Source: Edolisoma coerulescens (taxonomy: Eukaryota > Chordata > Aves > Passeriformes > Campephagidae). From it: 64,000 nucleotides of DNA. The notes beneath the pieces are model-generated. The model was given only the letters and a program-made list of their open reading frames with translations, did no database searches and was not told the origin of the DNA. Where the stretch lies: the NCBI GenBank assembly GCA_013397115.1, contig VWZW01007674.1, forward strand, positions 682,001 to 746,000, in the 5' to 3' direction. The position numbers were made by a program, and so were the translations under genes. This document shows positions 37,501 through 45,086 of this stretch, one piece after another (the first letter of the stretch is position 1; each line of letters starts with the position of its first letter).

Positions 37501-37763
37501 TCAAGTCACTGATGCTGGACAGACAAACTCACCAGAGTTTTATTCAGTCCCTCCCTCAAAGACTTGTATTATGCTACATCCACTTTGTAGTTCTGATGTA
37601 TCTACAATTAGTCTTTATAACTGGAATGCATAATCTAAAAAATAATCTATAAAATGTGTATTTCCTGCAGGTACTAGATGAAGAAGCTGAAGTTTTCATA
37701 GTCAAAATGTGGAGGTTGTTGATATACGAGACAGAAGCAAAGAAGATTGGCCTAGTGAAATAA
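12746..37763 (+). CDS. RBM25: RBM25, RNA-binding protein 25 (18 coding exons, 839 codons)
   Basis: RBM25 is a nuclear splicing regulator known to associate with U1 snRNP and to influence alternative 5' splice sites, for example in BCL2L1. Coding exons: 12746-12851, 16536-16585, 18032-18202, 18511-18568, 19724-19884, 22491-22673, 24853-24906, 25160-25243, 28806-29086, 29948-30164, 30465-30554, 32150-32223, 32899-33049, 33406-33730, 34440-34714, 35157-35255, 36561-36608, 37671-37763. They sum to 2,520 nt including the stop TAA, in frame at every junction, against 843 residues in human. Order of regions: Pro-rich N-terminus (1-57), RRM (about 88-165), acidic/basic linker, long Arg-Glu/Arg-Asp repeats (about 290-455), charged coiled region, Glu-rich segment, and C-terminal PWI domain (about 745-839). 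ATG 12746 has A at -3. All introns are GT-AG except the one after 33730, which is GC-AG. Confidence 0.98.
14534..15310 (+). repeat. Ancient amniote LINE/CR1-like repeat remnant in RBM25 intron 2
   Basis: Successive stretches match, by memory, a degenerate amniote repeat: TGTATTAGGTCAGACC near 14544, a tract around 14800-14880 resembling its 'short of completeness, failure of fold' middle, TTTCTTCATAAAGCAGCCGC near 14995, and CTGCTGAACGTTGGGCAGAT near 15194. All are in the same order and orientation. Divergence is high, so the insertion is old. The exact family name is uncertain. Confidence 0.5.
18032..19884 (+). CDS. RBM25: RBM25 coding exons 4-6: RRM domain
   Basis: Exons 18032-18202, 18511-18568 and 19724-19884 encode residues 53-182. 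RNP2 is VFVGNI (90-95) and RNP1 is around KLQAFGFCEY (126-135), followed by the helix LRALRLLHDLQIGEKKLLVK. The RRM ends near 165 and is followed by LDEWKAKKKASNG. At residues 56-59 the sequence reads PTTV where I recall human PTV, one extra Thr next to the exon 3/4 junction. Intron 5 carries a CR1 fragment. Confidence 0.97.
19360..19510 (-). mobile_element. CR1 LINE 3' fragment in RBM25 intron 5
   Basis: The plus strand reads AATCACAGAATTGTTTGAG, then GTTGGAAAGGAAC, TCTAGTCCAACCCCC, CAACTAGATCAGGTTGCTCA and TTTCCAGGGATGGGACATCT. This is the reverse complement of the 3' end of avian CR1, so the element lies on the minus strand. As usual for CR1, only a short 5'-truncated piece remains. Confidence 0.85.
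21470..21660 (+). repeat. Pyrimidine-rich tract in RBM25 intron 6
   Basis: About 190 bases dominated by C and T in irregular CTCC, CCTTCC and CTTCAG runs, in contrast to the AT-rich intron around it. It has no clear period. It lies 830 bases upstream of exon 7. It could bind PTB-type proteins, but that is inference. Confidence 0.45.
22491..25243 (+). CDS. RBM25: RBM25 coding exons 7-9: charged linker
   Basis: Exons 22491-22673, 24853-24906 and 25160-25243 encode residues 183-289. Exon 7 has the acidic stretch TTNDDDEALDEETKRRD and a KKKKEKK basic run likely to help nuclear import. Exon 8 is only 54 nt, encodes IFRRFPVAPLIPYPLITK, begins and ends in phase 0, and has a poor donor (AAG|GTTCGT), so skipping would keep the frame. 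Exon 9 encodes EDINAIEMEEDKRDLISREI and ends in phase 0. Confidence 0.95.
24204..24275 (+). other. G-rich tract with G-quadruplex potential
   Basis: Runs of three or more G occur at least five times within about 70 bases: GGGTGGGGGGG, GGG, GGGGG and GGGGGGGG. This fits the usual G-quadruplex pattern on the sense strand of RBM25 pre-mRNA. It lies about 580 bases upstream of exon 8. Confidence 0.5.
24452..24717. mobile_element. Small non-autonomous DNA transposon (MITE) with terminal inverted repeats
   Basis: The left end reads CGGGGGAACCTCGCTAATTC (24452-24471). The right end is the inverted match, GAATTAGCGAGGTTCTTCTG (24698-24717), followed by TA. The left flank is CA, consistent with a decayed TA target-site duplication. 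A further exact inverted copy of the 14-mer CTCGCTAATTCGCA (24461-24474) sits at 24509-24522, which would make a subterminal hairpin. TA sites and an AACCTCG-type end suggest the pogo/Tigger branch of Tc1/mariner. There is no transposase frame. Family assignment is inference. Confidence 0.6.
26805..26848 (+). other. RBM25: Candidate 44-nt poison exon in RBM25 intron 9
   Basis: Acceptor CATTGCAG at 26797-26804 and consensus donor CAAG|GTAAGA at 26848/26849 bracket a GA-rich segment with the purine-rich core CTGAAGAGAGCTCAAG. At 44 nt, inclusion between exons 9 and 10 shifts the frame. A second acceptor (TTTACAG at 26815-26821) gives a 27-nt form with an in-frame TGA. Either form would send the mRNA to nonsense-mediated decay. 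The upstream pyrimidine tract is weak, as is common for regulated exons. No transcript evidence is available here. Confidence 0.4.
27604..27618 (+). other. RBM25: Candidate 15-nt in-frame microexon in RBM25 intron 9
   Basis: The sequence AAGAACACTAATCAG lies between the acceptor TGTGCTTATGGCAG and the strong donor CAG|GTAAGA. Flanking exons 9 and 10 meet in phase 0, so inclusion would add KNTNQ between residues 289 and 290 without a frameshift. A TGC lies just upstream of the acceptor, as in SRRM4-dependent neural microexons. Chance cannot be excluded for so short a unit. Confidence 0.35.
28806..30164 (+). CDS. RBM25: RBM25 coding exons 10-11: Arg-Glu / Arg-Asp repeats
   Basis: Exons 28806-29086 and 29948-30164 encode residues 290-455, almost wholly alternating ER, RE and RD pairs that would form a long charged helix. 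RE/RD-rich regions are known to drive nuclear-speckle targeting and protein contacts in splicing factors. Purine-rich GARCGN units run through both exons, and exon 11 contains a perfect 24-bp tandem copy (29967-29990 and 29991-30014). Because of codon symmetry the opposite strand reads as an Arg-Ser string, which is not a gene. Confidence 0.95.
29967..30014 (+). repeat. RBM25: Perfect 24-bp tandem duplication in RBM25 exon 11
   Basis: Positions 29967-29990 and 29991-30014 are identical and each encodes four Glu-Arg pairs. GAACGGGAAAGA-type units continue the repeat to about 30062. The lack of synonymous difference between copies suggests a recent duplication or gene conversion and probable length variation. 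Confidence 0.85.
30465..33730 (+). CDS. RBM25: RBM25 coding exons 12-15: charged helical and Glu-rich region
   Basis: Exons 30465-30554, 32150-32223, 32899-33049 and 33406-33730 encode residues 456-668 plus the first base of codon 669. Segments include RLKNWEIRERKKSREYEKEA, EFLEDYDDDRDDPKYYRGSA, the IKQEPE motif (a possible SUMOylation site), a Glu run, and the low-complexity RPISSAPSVSSASGNATPNT. The last exon ends in LSLKLG at a GC donor. Read-through into that intron would add about 32 codons to a stop at 33826-33828. Confidence 0.95.
33731..34439 (+). other. RBM25: RBM25 intron 15, GC-AG type
   Basis: The donor reads TTGG|GCAAGT and the acceptor GGTTGTAG|G. Only this pairing joins KLG to the conserved next exon: G plus GT makes Gly, followed by ACNSPNQPN. 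The next GT downstream (AA|GTTTAC) brings a stop within ten codons. GC-AG introns are about 1% of vertebrate introns. Confidence 0.88.
34440..37763 (+). CDS. RBM25: RBM25 coding exons 16-19: NLS-like region and PWI domain
   Basis: Exons 34440-34714, 35157-35255, 36561-36608 and 37671-37763 encode residues 670-839. VKRKKL and VPRKRKLVP are nuclear-localisation-like. The PWI domain follows: HIKSLIEKIPTAKPELFAYP, then MERRIRPWINKKIIEYIGEE (with the PWI signature as RPWINKKI), LVDFVCSKVMAHSSPQSILD and FIVKMWRLLIYETEAKKIGL. PWI domains bind nucleic acid and occur in splicing factors such as SRRM1. Stop TAA is at 37761-37763. The domain is intact and close to identical with mammals. Confidence 0.97.
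37060..37345. repeat. Possible old interspersed-repeat remnant in RBM25 intron 18
   Basis: Sequence such as GATTCAAGAAAAGCCTAGAT and AGAAATCCGTTGAGAGTTTA resembles a degenerate segment common in old amniote LINE copies. The match is from memory and weak. A 101-codon minus-strand frame across it is not convincing as a gene. Confidence 0.3.
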
Positions 37764-38054
37764 AGCACTCTCCTTGCTTCTAGGGTTCCATTTCAATTTT
37801 GGGCTTTTTTTTCCCCCATTGTTCAGAGACATTGAATTCTCTCTGTTCTCAGAGACTTGAGACCTGTATTTTTTTATGTAGAAAATGTGAATTTTTTTGT
37901 CCTCTGCTCTGAGGCCCCTTTTACCCTTCTCAGTTAGTTATCGAATCCTGCATTGGTTCTCTTTATAATACACGAGGTACAATTACCGGTATGTTTTATA
38001 AGCTGCAGCTACTGTACATGCTCTTTGGTAATTTTGTTATGTTACTCTGATTCT

Positions 38055-38062
38055 TGTAAATA
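38055..38062 (+). promoter_or_regulatory. Pumilio-type element TGTAAATA in RBM25 3' UTR
   Basis: Matches UGUANAUA, the known PUM1/PUM2 recognition sequence, inside the predicted 3' UTR. Function is inference. Confidence 0.35.
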
Positions 38063-38243
38063 GTAAGAAAAAAAAATCCCGTTTTGCAAAACATTTGCAC
38101 TTAATGTGGAACTATATCAGTTACAGATGAAGACAAAGGATTTTACTGCAAGTTTATCAGTGGTTTTTGGGGGCCGTACTTTCCCTTTTTTTTATTTAAG
38201 GAATGATCAAAATACGATTTAAAAATAAGTGTCTTGAGCTGTT

Positions 38244-38249
38244 ATTAAA
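38244..38249 (+). terminator. RBM25: RBM25 polyadenylation signal ATTAAA
   Basis: ATTAAA, the commonest variant of the poly(A) signal, has a GU-rich element 10-15 bases downstream and a UGUA motif upstream. It is the first credible signal after the stop codon. Confidence 0.6.
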
Positions 38250-38269
38250 GAACAACTTTGTGTGTTCAT

Positions 38270-41200
38270 TTGATCTCTTCATCTGACTGGAAAAGGAGTT
38301 CCTTCAAACTTCTTTCTAATGTAAAACAGTAGTAGTCTTGGTACTTGGTTGCCCATTAAGAATTACTAATGAATCTGGGAACTTAATGTCTTGCAGATGC
38401 TCTGCTTCTTTCCCAGAAAGTGCAAATCACAGGAAGTTTTTTATTTGCTCAGTTAAAACAAGAGCAGGACCTAAATTCAGTAAGTGCTGTCTTAATGGTT
38501 TCTGGTTTTTTTTCTGCTCAATTTCATTCTAGCCCTTACCTCCTATCCCTTCTGTCTCCAAACTAATCAGATGGCTTTTTTTGAAAGAAATTATTTTTTA
38601 AAACTTTTTTTTAGCATTTAGAAACAAAACAAAAAGCCCTGTTTGGATGTAGCTGTCTCTTAAAAAAAATAACCTTGAAAACTAAACCATAAGTTTTCAA
38701 ACAAAGCTGAAATCTTGTTTTTATCCATACTGTTAAACTAGCCCTGACTTTTGTTTTCTACTGTACACAGTCTGTTGTCCACAAAAAGAGGGTAATATTT
38801 TCCTGCCTTGTTTGTATGTTTTTTTATAAATAGACTGATATGGTATAAATGATGACATGTACTGTAAACTGCATTTTTTTTATCTCATACCTGGGTAAGA
38901 AGTCAAATCTGTAATGTGCTGTGAGCTGTTTTGATTGCAGGAGGACTGTGTTCCAGGGAGCAAACTGTCTCAAAATTATTTTTAATTTTTAAAACACAAT
39001 TCTTAATAGCAAACAAATTAAGTAAAGGTGTTCCAGTATCTCTATATTGTATTTAACTGAAGGATACAGGTTGACCTGTTCAGAAAACATAACTGTGACC
39101 TTGAGTTACTAGTTCTTTGTATCTGGAGAGGACACTTGAAAACACTGTTCTTAACAAATGGGATCGTGTAAAGGTTCCACCATGTAAATATTTCAGATAT
39201 TAAAAATGTATATATTTGATTTAAGGGTTGATATTCTTTTGGAGTCTTAGGCAGCATGCAATTGTATTTAACACTGCTTACTGAATCAACAAGTGTTCCC
39301 AAATTAGGGGTGGGGGTTTTTTTAAAACTACCTCCTGCTTATTTCAGGTGACTAGAAGCCTGCAAATTTAAACGTGATCCCAGTATGTCCTTTCTTATTC
39401 CTGTGGTACTACGCTGCACACCACAAAATGTTCTTTTTTAACTTGAAGTGTCATGCTCAGATGTTACTTTATGTTGTGCTTGAGTTTGCTTTTGTTTGTG
39501 CTTGAGTGAGAATGTTTTGGTTTGCATTTTTAGATGTTGCAATCTTCCTATTTTTTTCTGCAACTTGATGGTTACAACCCTCAGAAATTACTTCCCTGTT
39601 CCCCCTATACAGTTCCACATCACCATTTACCAAAAAGTTTTCAAATTCTAGATAAATTCAAAACTTGCTGTTTGTAGAAAATACAGAGAAGAGGGAGAGT
39701 GAACTTCACGAGTGCCTTTTGACCTGGTGAATGGCATCTCTCTCATTAGTAGTAGTTAAACAAGACAAATGTGACAAACGCATTGTAATGCCAGTGTGAC
39801 AGATTGCCCAACATCCTCATACAGATTCTTCAGAGAAAGCTCAAGTTGTGAAACTTCAGTTTATTTCTGCCCTAAACTAAAGCTGTGTGTGCAATGGACA
39901 TAAGCTTGTACTCTTCCTTTCCTGAGGAAACTGAAGGTGCCTGGATGAGAAAGACATGTAAACTTTAAGCTGGAGTGTTAAATATCTAGGTATATAAGTA
40001 TATAGAATCATTGTGATATTATCGAAACAATTTTGTGGAAGTTGAGATCTTCTTCATTAGAGGAAGAAGAAAGGAATGTTCACTAGATGAACTCTGGTTT
40101 GGCTTATCAGCTTTTCCTCTTTCAGAATGCAAGTATAAAGTCACTTTGCTTTTACCTCTTACTCAAATTACTGTTATTATGTCTCAGTGATACTGTATTT
40201 TGTGTCAGTGATTATGGGGAGTAGAACACAAATTACGTACTGCTGAGGTTCTTAGTATAGAAAGTAACTTCTGTTTGTTAACTTTTAACATGCAGTAACA
40301 GAATTATTTCAAGATAAATTTGGAAAATCTGGGGTAGAAAAAGCCTTTTTTGCCAATGTTACAACACTTCACTGTCTGGATGTATGATTTAATACACACT
40401 GGATGTTATGTTAGTGAATGCACAGATGGAGAGTATGCTCAGAATGAGATACATGAGTAAAGTATGTATGTTGCCACCAGGTACTCAGTGCATCATGCCA
40501 TAGTACAACCTGTAATAGTTACTCCAGAAGTTCCACTTACTGTGTAATGAAAAAATACCAGTATTTACACAACAGAACTGGATATACTTGTTTATCTGGA
40601 CCTTACTGTGGGTGAGGCTTTAAAACGTGACATAACACATGCTCTTATTCTCCTGATAATCATCTTGTGTAACTGCCATTCAGTGTTTGGAATATGTCAG
40701 TACAAAACCCAAAGCATCATTTTTCTTCATTAATATGCACTGAAAATAAATGGGAAACAAGGAGCAAGTAAGATCCATTACCAAGAATTATATATTTTTA
40801 TATTATCTTTAAGTTGGTGAGAGACTTTTTTTGTTCTTAGAGTATTTAACCTGCTCACCTACTGATTTGGTCTTTCTAATCTTGGCTGTTTCCTTCATTC
40901 TCTTTAAGCAGGAACCTGTACTGGAAATAATGATCTAGCTAGATGGTCATGGTTCTAAATGTGGGCAGGGGAAAGGCCTCAAACAGTGAGTTTAGCTTCT
41001 TATTGAATTCCTGTGTCTTACTACTAATGCTTTCCTATTACTGAGAGGGAAATAGACCTTTCATGCTCTTGTTAAATAGAGTTGCTAGATAGCTGCTTGC
41101 AGGAGTAGTATTTTGGAAAGTGTATATTCTGAACACTGCAAGCTGTTGGTTTTCATATTACAATCGAGTTGTTGTGTACATTATCCTGTGTAGGAACATG

Positions 41201-42150
41201 GGGTACAGACTTAAAAATAGTACACAATCATGCAGTGTGAAGAGCGTAAGGTATTGTTTAATAGACATTTCATCATGGATCAAACGGATATTAGTAATAG
41301 AAAATAGTGTGGTACAGCTGTATGGGCATGTTTGGTTGGTTGAGTTTTTTGTTTGGTTGTTTTCCCCTTTTAAATTACGAGTAGTTTTATTTGATTAATA
41401 GTTAGACATCACTTTCAGTCTAAAAATGGCTTCTTTTAAATGCATTTCATATGCCTATGAGCTACTGAAAGTCAGTATTTGTGTTGCAATGCTTACATCA
41501 AACCTTTTAGGTGCAATAGTTCTGTCCCACTTAATTTTACCATAGATCTTCCTGTAGCGTAGTCAAATACTGAAACAGAACATTGTTTTAAACATGCAGA
41601 ATTACATGCTCCTTCAGATTTTACTTTTTTTATATTGAGTGGTTATAAGTATCAGAGCAGTTGCTATATGTTATTAACCCAATTGATTATGCACTTGAAA
41701 AGGAATTGTGGATTACCCTTCAAGTATGGATAGCAAGGTAAGTTTCAAATGTGGAATTGACTTTGTTACTTCGTGGTTTTTTCCACTAACCAGTCACAGT
41801 TCTACTTAGAGGCTTCTTGAAAAGATACCATGTTGACTTCTAATACTGTTTTTATTTTGAAATGTAAATACTACTTTACTTTTTTTCATAATGCCTTTTT
41901 TTGTGGGGCCATTTTAAAACAGGGTTGCTGGCATATATATGACTTGCATTCAAAACTGCCGAGAAGTGTATTTTCTCATAATACCTCTCTCTTTATCTGG
42001 TACTAGGTTAAAAAGGTCAAGCTAGATTTCCTTTTCGCTATTCCTCGTGGCTGGAGTTTCAGCGAGTGCTCATTCTCTGCTATCCAGCCAGCCTGTCCTA
42101 ACCGGTGCCTTTCTTCAATTCCCACCCACGCGCCTTGGTTCCAGGCATTT
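38270..42150. other. Intergenic or extended 3' UTR between RBM25 and PSEN1
   Basis: AT-rich sequence without a coding exon I can support. An AATAAA at 40745-40750 could end a longer RBM25 transcript. An isolated good donor sequence (AGCAAG|GTAAGT near 41737) has no convincing acceptor. No transposon is recognised. Confidence 0.55.
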
Positions 42151-42740
42151 GCTGACGGCAAAGCTTTCGGCGTGTTCTTTCCGAGGCGCTCCCTCGTGCC
42201 CCCTGCCCGCCGGGGTTGCCGGGGCCGGCCGCAGGTCCCGCCCCCAGCCCGTGCGGCGGCTGCCCCGGGCCGGGANCGGAGCGCAGGGAAGGGGCGCCGG
42301 GCAGGTCCGTGTGTCGGCGGGGGACCCGGCGTAGCTCCAGCGGGGCGACCGAGGGCGCAGTGCCCGGCGGGTCGGGCAGCGGTGGGGGGCCGGGCGCGCT
42401 GTGCCACCGGGGGCGGGCCGGGCCCGGTGTTTGGGCGGGCCCTGCGGCACACGTCCCCGGGCCGGGAGGGTCCCTACTACTCCCTCGCTGCTCACGCCGG
42501 GGCTCGGTTCGGTGTGGCTGCGCCGGGCCTGGGCAGCTGGTGACACCGAGCGGGGTCGGGCCGGGGCCTCACCCGCACCCCCAGCGCCGCGGAGGCCTCC
42601 CAGGGGCTGGGACCTCCGTGCCTCGGCTGCGACGAGGCTGCTCCGGCCCGGGGCAGGGCTGAGGGCGGGCTCCTCGGGGCGGCAGGGTGTCCCCAAAGCG
42701 GTGGCAGCTGTTTCTTGCTGTTCACTTGAGGGAGAAAGCA
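42150..42740 (+). promoter_or_regulatory. PSEN1: CpG-island promoter and 5' exon region of PSEN1
   Basis: A third sharp CpG island, TATA-less, 2.3 kb upstream of the first PSEN1 coding exon on the same strand. It must contain the untranslated exon 1, but I could not choose a donor with confidence. One ambiguous base occurs at 42276. Long frames on both strands are GC artefacts. Confidence 0.8.
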
Positions 42741-44054
42741 GGGATTAACCGCGCCGCGCGTCTCTGATGGATACTTGCTTTGCTTTCTCTTCTGCAAGGA
42801 GCTTACTTGCGTGTCACCTATTTATTAGGCTAAATGTAAGCGCATGACAGCGACAGTTGTAACTCCTGTTGTTCTGACCTAGGAAAGCCAAAGGAAGCAA
42901 GGAGGAACTTTTTTAGACAGGCTATTTTAACATTAACAGCTTCGTTAGGAAAAAAATGTCTTGGTGAGTCCCTTTTCAGGTAAAACAAGCAAAGTTTTAG
43001 TTTGTGTCTGTTTATGCACAGTTCGTTTATAGATTTCATTCATTCATAGTTATGTTTCAAATACAATTTCATTTCTTTAGAAATATAAAATAAAGTTTTT
43101 TGGGAAGATGTCCTGAATCCATTTTCTGAGCTCTTGAGTTTTCAAAAGAAACTGTTTTAATAAACCGTAAATTTTGAGGTCTGTCATTCAAACTTTGGTG
43201 TAACTCTTCCATCAGTTACTCTTCCCTGTCTTCTGATTCTCTCTGCTCCTTGGTAGCTGAGGGTTTTTTGTTTGGTGAGTTTATGGTGGTTTTCTTTACC
43301 AGTCTATAAGTAGGATTTTGTGATTGGCTTTTCATTTTGGTTCTCTCTCCAGTAGTTTAATTAGAGTTTTGACATGCTGCTATGTGAAAGATCTCATTCT
43401 TATCCAGTCCACATCTGGATGAAAATTCTCAACTTTTTCCATTGTGGTTGCCCTGCCACTGAGATTTTCTACTAATAGCAGCCTTAAAACAACATTGGTT
43501 TTATTCTGTAGCCCAACCAAAGAATTAGAGTAAAATTTTAAAAGTAAGAGCGATGTAATTCATATTTATTTTCATCTAATCTTACATTTAAATTATATTT
43601 TAAATTAGATGTGCCCTATTTTTAATGGCAAAAGTGGAAGGGAGCTATAGCTATTCTAGTGAATACTATATTCACTTTATTTTTCCAAACAGTTTGCATG
43701 CTCCCACTAGATTTGTTAAATTGGTGTTGCTTCCTATTGGCTCTTCAGTGTGAGCTTCACTAAGTTAGCTGCTGAAGTTAATAACCACTGTGCCTTTAGT
43801 CTTGTTAGATACATATTTATTCGTAAATTGAGAAACAGTTTCTGTTCTGTTTATGAAAATAGGCTTATCTCTCAAAGTAAGATGCTGTCTTGCAGCAGTT
43901 GTGTCTTGCTGCTGCCAAAAGTGAGAGGTTTTGTTTTGTGATGTCCTCTGTTGTGAGAGTTTTTCAAGATCCCTCAATACATTCGCTGAGTGTACTAAAA
44001 CAGCAGAAACATATTCTTGTTTTCTTTTCCTGGATTTGTTTTCTTCCATTTTAG

Positions 44055-44104
44055 TGAGTAAAATTTACTGTAAAGAGGACTGATGAGTGCTGGAATTGGC
44101 ACAA
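44055..44104 (+). other. PSEN1: Candidate untranslated PSEN1 exon
   Basis: A strong pyrimidine-rich acceptor (TTTTCTTCCATTTTAG) is followed after 50 nt by the donor CACAAG|GTAGGA. Human PSEN1 has an untranslated exon between the promoter exon and the first coding exon, and this unit lies in that position. I see no clear sequence match to the human exon, so this is a prediction. Confidence 0.35.
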
Positions 44105-44942
44105 GGTAGGAGCAAGAGCCACTTGGGATGGACTGGCACTCCCCCCTTGAGGTGTATTCATTATTTATTTTTTGTGTAACCAAGCCTGTGATTTATGTAG
44201 GCCTGCTCACTGTCTCTTAAAATTATGGGGTTCTTTCCTGAAAGTTAGTTAGGTCAGTCAAAATTCCTCTTACCCCTATATTGCTTTATCCTCTTTTGTT
44301 ATGGAGCATATTGTTCGCGTAGGACAATTTTTTCATCTGACTTTCTTATGGAAGAATGTACAAAGCTGTTACATGGAGCATGTTTATGTAGATGTAGCTG
44401 GTACGTATGGGGAACTGAATGCATGTTTGTTCTTGAGGCTCAGCTGAAATACTGTCTTGTGTAGCACTTAGGTCACTCTTGCAGCATCACAGTGTTAAGG
44501 ATATGTCTGGATTTTAAATAATCAAGTGTAACTCAGTCATCCTTGAAAATTACCGTTAAATTGATCAGCAGTCCAAAACGGAACAACCTGGAGCCAATTG
44601 TGCTCTGCTGAGATAAAAACGTGGAAGTTGTGCTCTGAGCAAGTGTGGAATGCTTCTCATTTATTGCACAAGAAGGAATGGAGAACTGTTTAAATTATTA
44701 GTTTGTTGCTGTCTGACTTCTGTAGCTGATGAACTAATTTGATAACACATAAGAGGCTCTTATTTTTGTGCTGGAAAATCCCTATTATGACTTCTTAGTA
44801 GATGTGATACAGTCTGGTATCATGGTTAGATATAAAATGGTTGTCTTTGGTCTATGTGAACTCCAGAAATTGGAGTAGGGAGGGGAGGGAGAACCTGGTC
44901 ATGTTAAGAACAAAGGCTTTTTACACATCTCTTTCCTTTCAG

Positions 44943-45002
44943 CATCCCAAGAGGAAAAGTCCATTTGGTGTGGAAATAAGTGATTCCCAGAGGACTGTCC
45001 CA
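44943..45002 (+). other. PSEN1: PSEN1 5' UTR segment in the first coding exon
   Basis: The acceptor CTTTCCTTTCAG ends at 44942. The 60 bases up to the ATG contain no other ATG. The start context CCCAATGAC has neither A/G at -3 nor G at +4, so it is weak, as I recall for human PSEN1. Confidence 0.8.
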
Positions 45003-45086
45003 ATGACAGAGCTGTCTGCGCATTTACCCCAGTTTCAGCATGGGCAGCTGACAGAAAACTTCCCTGATACCCACCTCAGCAACACC
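45003..45086 (+). CDS. PSEN1: PSEN1 first coding exon, residues 1-28
   Basis: Encodes [20 protein letters not shown] followed by PDTHLSNT and ends in phase 0 at the donor ACC|GTATGT. In human the same junction has a second donor 12 nt downstream that adds VRSQ. Here the bases after the donor read GTATGTAACAAACAG with no GT at that spacing, so this form cannot be made in the same way. Confidence 0.95.

Larger units (their letters stand above)
37764..38265 (+). other. RBM25: RBM25 3' UTR (main form)
   Basis: Runs from the stop to a probable cleavage site after ATTAAA (38244-38249), which is followed by the GU-rich TTTGTGTGTTC. This gives a 3' UTR of about 500 nt. A longer form using AATAAA at 40745-40750 is possible. 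Confidence 0.6.

Noticed and set aside
41725..41745. Strong donor-like AGCAAG|GTAAGT upstream of the PSEN1 promoter
   Set aside because: No matching acceptor, promoter or open frame could be found upstream.
42003..42748. Overlapping long open frames on both strands (up to 193 codons)
   Set aside because: Same GC-composition effect in the PSEN1 CpG island.
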